From the NCBI RefSeq assembly GCF_001956295.1, contig NZ_MRTD01000022.1, forward strand, positions 46,280 through 110,279: DNA of 64,000 nt. The letters are read 5' to 3'. Position 1 is the stretch's first letter, and every line of letters begins with the position of its first letter. The notes under the pieces are model-generated. The model saw nothing but the letters and a program-made list of their open reading frames with translations, ran no database searches and was not told where the DNA came from. Made by a program: the position numbers and the translations under genes. Shown here one piece after another: positions 43,821-51,647 of this stretch. The DNA is from Paenibacillus sp. FSL A5-0031 (lineage in GTDB: Bacteria > Bacillota > Bacilli > Paenibacillales > Paenibacillaceae).

Positions 43821-44642
43821 ATGAGGACATACTACTCTATCGGAGAAACTGCCAAACGAAGCAGCACGACCATAGAAACCTTACGGCATTATGACAGAAT
43901 TGGCTTGTTGAAGCCTGCAAAAGTAGATGTTCTCACGGGTTATCGCTATTATTCAGATGAGGAATTGGTTTATCTGAACGTGATTAACTTTTGCAAACAA
44001 CGAAGTATGCCTTTGAACGATATTAAAGAGTTGTTCGCAAATGACCATTATGAATATATTATTCCTTGTCTAATAGCGACTGAAGATAAAATAGACCAGG
44101 AAATCAAACAACTGCAACATACTAAAAAATTGCTTTTAGCTTTAAGAGAACAGTACGAAACGCGCACGACACTAGTACCCGAGCAGCTTTCCGATCATAT
44201 TTTTTCGTGCAAACAAATTCCGAAAAGAATGATCTTAACGTTTCCTTCTATCCAGCAGCCGAGCATTGAAAATTTCCAGCAGCTGCAAGATCTGCTCCTG
44301 CAATATAGCAGTGACGGCGAGGGTGATTCATTTATTTTCGAACATACAGCGTTTATATTGACGACTTTAGAGAAAGAGCAGTCTGAAAACCATTCTGTTC
44401 TATTTGCTGTCTGTGAAAAGTGGCCTGCTGAGGCAGACAATATGGCCGTATTGCCAGCCGGAACGTATATTTATGGTTATTGCTCCGAAGATCAAAAAGC
44501 ATTGGCCATGCAAAATATGATAATCGATGCAAAAACGAAATATGATGCTGAACTAGCATTTATTGTCCAATCCGTTATTTTTACAGGCATTTTTCAATGG
44601 GTATATGAGCTTCAAGCGTTATTGGTGCCCTGTTCAAAGTAA
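43821..44642 (+). CDS. MerR-family multidrug-type regulator (BmrR-like)
   Basis: This 273-residue protein has a MerR winged helix (YSIGETAKRSSTTIETLRHYD, then the TGYRYYSDEE wing), a dimerisation helix (about 80-110) and a C-terminal GyrI/BmrR-like effector domain (about 125-270). That domain typically binds hydrophobic or cationic compounds. The ATG lies behind AGGAG. The divergent promoter with a 19-base spacer is its evident target, so a small lipophilic signal would switch on the acyltransferase/DUF6320 pair. Confidence 0.9.
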   Translation: MRTYYSIGETAKRSSTTIETLRHYDRIGLLKPAKVDVLTGYRYYSDEELVYLNVINFCKQRSMPLNDIKELFANDHYEYIIPCLIATEDKIDQEIKQLQHTKKLLLALREQYETRTTLVPEQLSDHIFSCKQIPKRMILTFPSIQQPSIENFQQLQDLLLQYSSDGEGDSFIFEHTAFILTTLEKEQSENHSVLFAVCEKWPAEADNMAVLPAGTYIYGYCSEDQKALAMQNMIIDAKTKYDAELAFIVQSVIFTGIFQWVYELQALLVPCSK

Positions 44643-44647
44643 AATGC

Positions 44648-44699
44648 AAACGGGACTGTCTCTCAAGGTCATAGACCTAAAGAGACAGTCCCGTTTTTT
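44648..44699 (+). terminator. Terminator of the MerR-type gene
   Basis: AAACGGGACTGTCTCT pairs perfectly with AGAGACAGTCCCGTTT and is followed by further T, six bases past the stop codon. Confidence 0.92.
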
Positions 44700-44781
44700 G
44701 TAAAATTAAATATAGTCCATAATCCAGCTTGTCCAAGCAGCTGCAAACATTAATTAGCAAATTCAAACTATAAAATAAAAA

Positions 44782-44823
44782 AATGCGTCGGCAGATATAA
44801 ACCATACACTCTGCCGGCGCATT
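44782..44823 (-). terminator. Terminator of the bactofilin operon
   Basis: A 14-base stem (AATGCG, then CGGCAGA, against its complement with one G-T step) is followed on the minus strand by TTTTTTTATTTT. It serves the bactofilin gene ending at 44880. Confidence 0.88.
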
Positions 44824-44879
44824 CATTTTCTCCCCCCCAAAATGGGGAAAGCTAATTTTGTTCAGTGCGTATAAAAAAA

Positions 44880-45551
44880 TCATAGTTTTACCTTGTTTTT
44901 CACAACTGCACTCTTATGAATTTTCAGTTCATCGCGGTATTCCACCGTCTCAATTTCACAGTCTATACCTATAATTACATTCTCTCCTCTAACGATACTT
45001 GCCTTCGTATAATGAAGCTCGATGTAATCGCCCTCGATCAACCTGGCATTGAATATGACCCCGTCCATCGATTTCATCAGCCTCAGCAATGTTCCCACTT
45101 TGCTTCTTTTAATTTTGATTTTGCTGCCTCCGACCTCTTTGGCAAAGCTAGGTCCGAACATACTAATAGCCAGCTGATCTGAGCTTAATAATCCATCGAT
45201 ATTTACTGCGCCAGTTATGTGCAGCTCTTCCGCTTCGCAATCACCTGCTGCATCCAATTGACCCGTTAACTTAATTTTGTCTACTCTAACTCTTCCTTTT
45301 GACTTCATCTCACCTCGTCCTTGCAAGCTAAGCCCGTTTAAGCTGCCGTCAACGGCACATACGCCCGTTATCTTCATATCTTTCGCAATTAAATTTCCAG
45401 CGATCTTGACTTCTCCCGTCAGTCTGAGCTTCTCACAATTCACATCGCCGTTAAATTTACATTCGCCTGTTATATTCACATTTTGATAAAACCCGCCCGC
45501 TGACGTTGTTTCACCTAATACTTTCAATGGATTCCGTATAGGCTCAGTCAC
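44880..45551 (-). CDS. yhbF: Bactofilin-like polymer-forming protein (YhbF/BacF)
   Basis: This 223-residue protein is made of short beta-helix rungs with alternating hydrophobic residues (for example ITGECKFNGDVNCEKLRLTG), the bactofilin pattern. Bactofilins form filaments without nucleotide. The B. subtilis pair YhbE/YhbF is linked to flagellar hook assembly and motility. A GTG start (45551) overlaps the preceding gene by eight bases behind GGAGGAG, so the two are coupled. The C-terminal third has a second set of rungs separated by a charged insert. The name rests on gene order (yhbD-yhbE-yhbF) and fold. Confidence 0.82.
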   Translation of the reverse strand: MTEPIRNPLKVLGETTSAGGFYQNVNITGECKFNGDVNCEKLRLTGEVKIAGNLIAKDMKITGVCAVDGSLNGLSLQGRGEMKSKGRVRVDKIKLTGQLDAAGDCEAEELHITGAVNIDGLLSSDQLAISMFGPSFAKEVGGSKIKIKRSKVGTLLRLMKSMDGVIFNARLIEGDYIELHYTKASIVRGENVIIGIDCEIETVEYRDELKIHKSAVVKNKVKL

Positions 45552-46230
45552 TAACCTTCTCCTCCTTCATAATTGCAGCGCCGGGATGTACGGACAGCTT
45601 CGAGCGATATTCTACTCGTCCTATCGAGCAGCCCTGACCAATGATGACAACATTACCCCTAACGATATCTGCAGTTGTAAATTCAATATCAATATTGTCG
45701 CCTTCAATGACCCCAACACGCAGCTCAGGCTTTAGCTTCGGAATAATTCCACTGAATAATTTATTCCATATTCCCACGTCTGCCTGCCTGATGACCAGGT
45801 TTTCCACGCCAATCTCATTCGCTTTTCCTTGGCCTTGCAGTTGAAATTCCAGCTGACCCGCACTAAGCAAGCCGCCAACCGTGAAGCCGCCCTTACCTGT
45901 AAAATGCTCTAGCTCACAATCACCTTTTATGCTCATCATGCCATTTAATTCACAGCTTTCGCCGCTAACTCCGCCCGCGATAGTAAGCAAACCATCCGCC
46001 TTCAAATTTCCAAATTTCATATTGCCTTTTACATCCATCGTACCATTAACTTCAAGCTCATCTGCCGTAAGATGCGCCTTCATTCTTATATGTCCATTTC
46101 CCTTAAATCTACGCGCAACAATAGCTCCGCTTACTTTGCCAACACCATCTATAGATACGTTATCGTAATTTCCACCTGCAGCACCGCTAACTCCGCTAAT
46201 CTTTAAATCTGACAGCTGATATTCCGTCAT
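45544..46230 (-). CDS. yhbE: Bactofilin-like polymer-forming protein (YhbE/BacE)
   Basis: This roughly 228-residue beta-helix protein has rungs such as GKVSGAIVARRFKGNGHIRM and a glycine-rich core, like its neighbour YhbF, with which it probably co-assembles. The start is the ATG at 46230 behind GGAGGG; an ATG at 46245 overlaps the yhbD stop codon but lacks a site. It is the second gene of the three-gene operon. Confidence 0.82.
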   Translation of the reverse strand: MTEYQLSDLKISGVSGAAGGNYDNVSIDGVGKVSGAIVARRFKGNGHIRMKAHLTADELEVNGTMDVKGNMKFGNLKADGLLTIAGGVSGESCELNGMMSIKGDCELEHFTGKGGFTVGGLLSAGQLEFQLQGQGKANEIGVENLVIRQADVGIWNKLFSGIIPKLKPELRVGVIEGDNIDIEFTTADIVRGNVVIIGQGCSIGRVEYRSKLSVHPGAAIMKEEKVSD

Positions 46231-46244
46231 CGCTCTTCCCTCCA

Positions 46245-46874
46245 TTAAGAAAGCTTCCCTTTTAATTGTTCAATCAAATCACCTAAGCTTAGCTTGGCAA
46301 CAAGTCGGACGCCTTCGTCAAACACTAATTCAGTTGGGGAGTGCGCCATGATAAAGGAAGTCATCCCCATTTTCCGAATAAAAAATAGATCCCAGCTCTT
46401 CCCCTCGAACTTCCTGACCTTCTCGTTCAAGGTTTGAAACAACAGTTCTGCTTCCTCTAAGCTCAGCTCTCCGAGGCCAAGCAGATAGTCAACTGCAAAT
46501 AAATGCACAAGCTCGTCAAAAGAATATTGTCCACCAATTCCAGATAACGCTCCGAAACTGCTTAGGGTCATAGACGAAACAATGTTACGTTCTCCAACTT
46601 CTGCAGCAGTCAGTGTCATATCGTTAATAGCGGACGTATCAGATAACTTACCCGCTAGATCATCTAACGAAAGATCATCCTTCATATTAATGATGTTATG
46701 GATGCGCGCTAATATCGTCTGTTTTGGAAAAAAGGTTTCTTGTCCTGTAAACGTTGATTTTCGAATAAACCATTCCTCAGGAATAAGCTTCTTTCGTTTC
46801 CAACGATATAATTGCCCATACGAAATGCCGGTTAAATCCAGCAGCTCCTTTTTCGAAATTAAATCCTTATCCAC
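46245..46874 (-). CDS. yhbD: YhbD-like (DUF4004) MerR-type helix-turn-helix protein
   Basis: This 210-residue protein has an N-terminal MerR-like DNA-binding motif (ISKKELLDLTGISYGQLYRW) followed by a helical DUF4004 region. The true start is a GTG at 46874 behind GAGAGGTG; the frame stays open 21 codons upstream, but that stretch overlaps the operator. It is the first gene of the bactofilin operon, as in B. subtilis. A perfect dyad directly upstream suggests it regulates its own operon. Confidence 0.82.
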   Translation of the reverse strand: MDKDLISKKELLDLTGISYGQLYRWKRKKLIPEEWFIRKSTFTGQETFFPKQTILARIHNIINMKDDLSLDDLAGKLSDTSAINDMTLTAAEVGERNIVSSMTLSSFGALSGIGGQYSFDELVHLFAVDYLLGLGELSLEEAELLFQTLNEKVRKFEGKSWDLFFIRKMGMTSFIMAHSPTELVFDEGVRLVAKLSLGDLIEQLKGKLS

Positions 46875-46896
46875 TATAATCACCTCTCGAAATGAT

Positions 46897-46916
46897 CGTA
46901 ACATAACACTGTTACG
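46897..46916. promoter_or_regulatory. Perfect dyad upstream of yhbD
   Basis: CGTAACA-N6-TGTTACG, 20 bp, lies 23 bases upstream of the yhbD start codon. A DNA-binding protein is the first product of the operon, so autoregulation is the simplest reading. Confidence 0.65.
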
Positions 46917-46983
46917 TTGTAAATGAGAATATCGCAATAAAGAATGGTTAGGCTGGTTTGCTATTCTTCATTTATATAAAAGA

Positions 46984-47027
46984 AAAAGGCAGCTCCCGAT
47001 TCCATTACGAATCAGAAGCTGCCTTTT
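46984..47027 (-). terminator. Terminator of the duplicated-domain gene
   Basis: AAAAGGCAGCT pairs with AGCTGCCTTTT, and the minus strand continues into TTCTTTTAT. It lies 15 bases past the stop at 47042. Confidence 0.9.
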
Positions 47028-47041
47028 GATAAAAAAACATT

Positions 47042-47674
47042 TTAGGAATTTATGCCATGTTCATTTCGGATGTTATACATGCCTTGAATCAGCAGCTCCG
47101 CAGGATCCCGGTTCAACTGCAAATGTGTCAACAATAGATGTAACGGAATAGCGCAAACGTTGTTTCCATCTTTAATCGTTGGAAATCCAGCTTCAAAGAC
47201 TGGACCGTGTTCTTCGTTCCAAGCTAGACCCGCATGTACCTGTTCCGGAGCAAACTCTTCCGTCACAGCTGTTATACATTGCGGAACGAGGATTTTATCG
47301 ATTACCGCTTTAGCCTCCTCTTCGCTTGCAGCTGCTTGTGAGAGAGGTTTCCCACCCTCGATCTCCATAAGATCGACGAAGAAAGACGCCATCCACACCG
47401 CAGGATCATTCCCCGATTGGAATCTATTGACCAACTCATGCAGGAAAAATCCGCAGGAATATACGCTGTCCGACTCATCCTTCACATGAAATACAAAAAC
47501 TGGGCCATAAGCTTCGTGGTTCAACACTTGTCCTTCAACATCGTTAAATTGCATTTTTAAAGCTACGATGCCATTATGGTGAACAGCCTTAATAAGCTCC
47601 GCCCATTTCTCCTCGGTCATCGCCGAATCCTTACTGTTTACTTCCTCATTTGTTGTCTCATTGTTTATTGTCAT
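47042..47674 (-). CDS. Uncharacterised cytoplasmic protein with internal duplication
   Basis: This 210-residue acidic protein has no signal peptide or membrane helix and matches no family I recognise. It contains two copies of a unit of about 75 residues. The first has YGPVFVFHVKDESD, then a leucine-rich helix and SGNDPAVWMASFFVDLMEIE. The second has HGPVFEAGFPTIKDGN, a similar helix and NRDPAELLIQGMYNIR. Shared landmarks are GPVF, the helix ending in a DPA turn and a final hydrophobic helix. It is a single-gene unit with its own terminator. The ATG at 47674 has only a weak site. Confidence 0.78.
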   Translation of the reverse strand: MTINNETTNEEVNSKDSAMTEEKWAELIKAVHHNGIVALKMQFNDVEGQVLNHEAYGPVFVFHVKDESDSVYSCGFFLHELVNRFQSGNDPAVWMASFFVDLMEIEGGKPLSQAAASEEEAKAVIDKILVPQCITAVTEEFAPEQVHAGLAWNEEHGPVFEAGFPTIKDGNNVCAIPLHLLLTHLQLNRDPAELLIQGMYNIRNEHGINS

Positions 47675-47813
47675 AGTTCTACTCGTCTCCTATAACAGCT
47701 TCATCTTGTAAATCTCGTTTTTTTCACTAGCCTATCAATCAGCAAGCTTTCTGCTCATTGATTATAGATTACCACAATTGCTTACTTTGTTTATATGCAA
47801 GTATTTTCCATAC

Positions 47814-48317
47814 TCATAATTGCCCACGAAGAAACTCAGCCACATTATGATTTCCTTGCTTGACTGCCAAAGACCAGGCTGTATTCCCTTCTCGGTCTTC
47901 AGTGTTTATATTTGCTCCATGCTCAATCAATACCCGAATGATTTCAATATTATCATCATGAAAAGCTGCAGTATGCAAGCAAGTGTGACCATTACTGTCC
48001 AGAAGATTAGTATCGGCATGATGCTTCATAAACAAATTAATGAGATCTATATTTCTTTCGCCAGCTATCGCAGCATGCAAGGCTGTATTAGAGGGAATGA
48101 AAGAAATCTTGGAATGAGATACTGCATTAATGTCAGCACCATAGTCAAGCAATACCTGTGCCGCTTCTTTATTGCCAAAATGTGCTGCGAAACCGAGTGG
48201 TGTAAGACCATCCTTATTTTCGGCATTTGCAAGGCTCGGATTCGATTCTAATAGACTATTTAGCTGAGTTCCTGACTGAATCGCTTGAAATAAATCTTCG
48301 ATTAACGGACCATTCAT
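47814..48317 (-). CDS. Ankyrin-repeat protein
   Basis: This 167-residue protein is made of about four ankyrin repeats, with typical GLTPLGFAAHFGNKEAAQVL and GHTCLHTAAFHDDNIEIIRV units and the inter-repeat turns GADIN and GANIN. It has no secretion signal and is probably a cytoplasmic protein-interaction module. Start is behind GGGGTGG. It is a single gene; no partner is evident. Confidence 0.9.
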   Translation of the reverse strand: MNGPLIEDLFQAIQSGTQLNSLLESNPSLANAENKDGLTPLGFAAHFGNKEAAQVLLDYGADINAVSHSKISFIPSNTALHAAIAGERNIDLINLFMKHHADTNLLDSNGHTCLHTAAFHDDNIEIIRVLIEHGANINTEDREGNTAWSLAVKQGNHNVAEFLRGQL

Positions 48318-48509
48318 TTATTTCCACCCCATTTCAACTGGTTTCATTCTACAACATTACCAAACTTTAATAGATGATTTCAAATATAATAAAATACACT
48401 TATAAACTATTCTTTACTGCTTCTGCTTCGAGCAAATGTGATAGATTAAAATAGATAGTCATTTTTGTTTGCATGAGGTAAATGCAGGGATTAGAGAGGC
48501 GTGTGAAGC

Positions 48510-48929
48510 ATGGAATTATATATATCAAATGAATGGAATAACGATGATAAAACATATGTTAGCAGCAATATGTTTGCTTTTAATTTAAAGCATTTCCCTG
48601 AAAACTTGAAAGGGCGGTATCAGGAAGTTAATTTGTTTCTAAAAAACGCTGATGGTCAAATTTTCGGCGGGCTTATTAGCGAAATATGCTGGAACTGGAT
48701 GCAGATCGAGTATTTATTTATTGCGGACGAAATTCGCAAATCAGGCTACGGTAAGCAGCTTTTAGACGAAGCCGAAAAAATAGCTAAAGCGAAAAACTGT
48801 GATTTCATAAAGCTGGATACCTTAAGCTTTCAGGCGCTCGATTTTTACAAGAAGCAAGGTTTCGAGGTGTTTGGATCGATACCAAATGCTGGAGGTTATA
48901 CGCACTATTATTTAAAAAAAGACCTTTAA
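48510..48929 (+). CDS. GNAT-family N-acetyltransferase
   Basis: This 139-residue compact GNAT enzyme has the acetyl-CoA loop in IRKSGYGKQLLDEAEKIA and the closing strand FYKKQGFEVFGSIPNAGGYT. It resembles small GNATs acting on amines or antibiotics, but the substrate is not predictable. The ATG lies ten bases after AGAGG. It is a single gene between oppositely oriented neighbours. Confidence 0.9.
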   Translation: MELYISNEWNNDDKTYVSSNMFAFNLKHFPENLKGRYQEVNLFLKNADGQIFGGLISEICWNWMQIEYLFIADEIRKSGYGKQLLDEAEKIAKAKNCDFIKLDTLSFQALDFYKKQGFEVFGSIPNAGGYTHYYLKKDL

Positions 48930-48967
48930 CCGCTTTGCTTTTCTAATTAGAGCGCCATATAAAAAAA

Positions 48968-48987
48968 CCTCCATCGAAGGATGGAGG
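48968..48987 (-). terminator. Terminator of the alpha/beta hydrolase gene at 49089
   Basis: CCTCCATC-GAAG-GATGGAGG is followed on the minus strand by seven T. It lies about 100 bases past the stop codon. The plus strand lacks a T-run. Confidence 0.82.
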
Positions 48988-49088
48988 AAACCTTATCGAT
49001 ACTGCTTATAAGAAAAACAGTTGGTTCATGCTCCTTCCTCATCTTTACTGCTTACTTAATAAATGAAGAATTGAAACGTTCATGTCCA

Positions 49089-50132
49089 CTAGTGAGCGAG
49101 CTGCTTCCATGTTTTATTGAGCCACTCCGCAAATAACTCCTTCTCCTCGAATTGCGGATAATGAGCCGATTGTTCGAACAGTACAAAATCTTTCATTGGC
49201 GCTTGCAGCACGTCAAAATATTGTTGTGCAGCATTCACCGATGTCATATAATCATATTTCCCCATCACAAAATAACAAGGAATATCCAGTGACTTCACTA
49301 CATCAATAATATTATTGCTCGCTTCCTCAGCCAGCAGCATCTTTTGCGTTACAGAAATTCCTCTTAAATAGCGAACAACATCAAGCAAATTATACTCAGG
49401 CTGAAACAGAAACCCTTTGTAATAATCCATGTTGTCATCAATTAACCTTGCTGCCCCGCCATATTTTCGAATGATCGATCTAGGCGTCGTTTCCTCCCCT
49501 TTTTCGATTGGTTCTCGAAGAGACTCTAATCTTTCCACTTCCTTGGTATTGTCAGCCAGCTTCGCCTGTTCTATAACGTATTGCAAACTATCCAATTCGC
49601 TCGTTACCGTATCAGCCACTTGCCCAACGCCGATATAAGCCGCAAACTTGTCAGGTGCCTTAGCCGCCGCTTTCATTCCAATGTATGTGCCAAAAGAATG
49701 ACCGATCAGCAGCACTTTCTGTTGTCCAAATTTCGCGGTAACATAATCGGTCAACGCAAGCAGATCTTCCACAAGCACGTCAGTCGTTAGATTAGAATAG
49801 TCTTCATTAAAATGATAAGATTTCCCGCTCCCGCGCTGGTCATAATGTACGATCGTATAATTTTTCTCAAGCAAATCTTGATATTTCCTTACATACGGAA
49901 TTTCAGAACAACCCGGACCGCCATGTACAAAAATAACAATCGGATTGTGTTTGTCTACTCCTCTAATCATCACTTCATGCCCAGTACCATTGATTTCAAC
50001 TTGCTCTAACGTACTTATGCTGTTGTCACCTTTAATGCCAGGTGTCCATGTTGGGAATATCAATCCGACCAGAACAATCAGAACGATGATCATAATAGTG
50101 ACCTTCCCTATTTTTATTATTTTCCTATTCAA
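49089..50132 (-). CDS. Membrane-anchored alpha/beta hydrolase (proline iminopeptidase-like)
   Basis: This 347-residue protein has an N-terminal membrane anchor (about 10-27) and a hydrolase domain. The HGGPGCSE oxyanion motif and DQRGSGKS are typical of the proline iminopeptidase/S33 group. The nucleophile is in GHSFGTY, and the C-terminal histidine is in FEQSAHYPQFEE. It probably acts outside the membrane on a peptide or small ester. The TTG start (50132) is behind GGAGC. Confidence 0.88.
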   Translation of the reverse strand: MNRKIIKIGKVTIMIIVLIVLVGLIFPTWTPGIKGDNSISTLEQVEINGTGHEVMIRGVDKHNPIVIFVHGGPGCSEIPYVRKYQDLLEKNYTIVHYDQRGSGKSYHFNEDYSNLTTDVLVEDLLALTDYVTAKFGQQKVLLIGHSFGTYIGMKAAAKAPDKFAAYIGVGQVADTVTSELDSLQYVIEQAKLADNTKEVERLESLREPIEKGEETTPRSIIRKYGGAARLIDDNMDYYKGFLFQPEYNLLDVVRYLRGISVTQKMLLAEEASNNIIDVVKSLDIPCYFVMGKYDYMTSVNAAQQYFDVLQAPMKDFVLFEQSAHYPQFEEKELFAEWLNKTWKQLAH

Positions 50133-50242
50133 GAGCTGGCTCCTTCAAAACGTTATTATCCTTTCATTATAAATGATTTCATTTTGACTTCATAATTAAC
50201 GATTTCCTTGCTAAACTTTGCTGTTGCATGAAGAAATGAAAA

Positions 50243-50262
50243 AAACGACATCGCTGTCGTTT
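50243..50262 (-). terminator. Terminator of the MFS transporter gene
   Basis: AAACGACA-TCGC-TGTCGTTT continues on the minus strand into a run of seven T. It lies 50 bases past the stop. Confidence 0.88.
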
Positions 50263-50312
50263 CTCATGGCTTTGATGATATAGAGGTATCGAATTAAAAA
50301 AACTGATCACTA

Positions 50313-51479
50313 TTATGATGCAGCTTCATCTGATGAAGAGAGCCTTTTTCCATAAACCCGATATAGAATGAGACCAAACAGCATGCCGACAAAAGATATG
50401 GTGGAAATAGACAAGTACAATGTTTTGCCTCCAAAGCTACCATACACGGCTCCGCCTACATAGGAGGCTAAAATGCCTGAAACACCAAAAAACAGCAGCG
50501 CAAGCACCGTTTGACCTGTCGCGCGCCATTCGGTTGGTACTATTCGATAAAGATACTGAATAGCTGCTGAATAGAACACAGGGAAAGTCAACAGCTGTAA
50601 AATTTGCAAATACGCAAGTATGTGCGGATCGGTAATCCAAGCTGACAGGAAAAACCGAAGGAAATAGAACACGGCTGAAAACGAAATAATAAGCAGCTCT
50701 TTACCTTTGCGCATCCACCAAAAGCTCAGAGCGAACACTACAATTTCACTGCCTGCTGCCAAGAAGAACGCTTGACCAACCAATTCGGTACTCCCGCCAA
50801 GCTCACGAATGTATACGCCAAGAAAGGTATCATTCATCCGTGCAGGGACCGAACAGATAAACACCAAGAGCAGAAACATTAGTGTCTCTTTATTGCTAAT
50901 AAAATGCTTGAGACTCTTTAAGGTAACCGGCTTGCCTGTTACAGGCGCATCCGGCATGATCCAACCTATAATGAAACTGATTAACCCGATTCCTCCAAAA
51001 AGCAGCGCCAAGCTATGTTCACCGAAATAAGAGATAACATAACCTGTAAGCAGCGCTGCTAAGGCATAACCCAATGCGCCATAAGTACGAATAGAGCCAT
51101 AGCTGGTTCCTGAAGATTCGGCAATTGTAAAATTCAAGCTTTCCGTTAACGGATCGATGGACATGAGAAAGAAGTACAGCAGCATAGCGTACAGAATGAG
51201 CTGCGGATAACTGCTGGAATCATAAAGCAAGTAACCAATGATGGTTGAGAAAAATAACAGTACCAACAAAACTTTACGAATGGATTTGGTTCTATCGCTT
51301 ATCATCCCCCATAAAGGTTGAGCGATAAGCGTAACAAATCCGCCTGTTCCTATAATGAAGCCAATTTGCGAAGGACTTAGTCCTTGTACATCTAAATAAA
51401 CCGGAAGGAATGAAATAAACATAGCCAGTAGTGCAAAATACAAAAAATTAAAGCCTCGTAATAAGTTTGATGCCTTCAT
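50313..51479 (-). CDS. MFS transporter (LacY/nucleoside symporter-like, YwbF type)
   Basis: This 388-residue protein has about twelve membrane helices. The cytoplasmic loop between helices 2 and 3 carries PLWGMISDRTKSIRK, the MFS signature. The sequence YGSIRTYGALGYALAALLTG after helix 4 is typical of the LacY-like MFS_1_like group, which includes nucleoside and phenylpropionate symporters. The direction and substrate of transport are not predictable. Single-gene unit with its own terminator. Confidence 0.88.
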   Translation of the reverse strand: MKASNLLRGFNFLYFALLAMFISFLPVYLDVQGLSPSQIGFIIGTGGFVTLIAQPLWGMISDRTKSIRKVLLVLLFFSTIIGYLLYDSSSYPQLILYAMLLYFFLMSIDPLTESLNFTIAESSGTSYGSIRTYGALGYALAALLTGYVISYFGEHSLALLFGGIGLISFIIGWIMPDAPVTGKPVTLKSLKHFISNKETLMFLLLVFICSVPARMNDTFLGVYIRELGGSTELVGQAFFLAAGSEIVVFALSFWWMRKGKELLIISFSAVFYFLRFFLSAWITDPHILAYLQILQLLTFPVFYSAAIQYLYRIVPTEWRATGQTVLALLFFGVSGILASYVGGAVYGSFGGKTLYLSISTISFVGMLFGLILYRVYGKRLSSSDEAAS

Positions 51480-51567
51480 AAAAGTTTAGTTCCTCCACTT
51501 GTTTCTTAAATATAGCTATCTCAATCTTTTATTCTACCATGAAATGAACTTTTATATGTGGATCAAA

Positions 51568-51598
51568 ATCAAAAAACGGCATCTCTGCCGTTTTTGAT
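51568..51598 (-). terminator. Terminator of the nucleotidyltransferase/UvrA-paralog operon
   Basis: ATCAAAAAACGGCA pairs with TGCCGTTTTTGAT around TCTC. On the minus strand the second arm ends in six T. It lies 50 bases past the UvrA-like stop. Confidence 0.88.
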
Positions 51599-51647
51599 TA
51601 CCAACTTATACAGTTGAATACATTTTCACCGCGACATATATCTTTGA

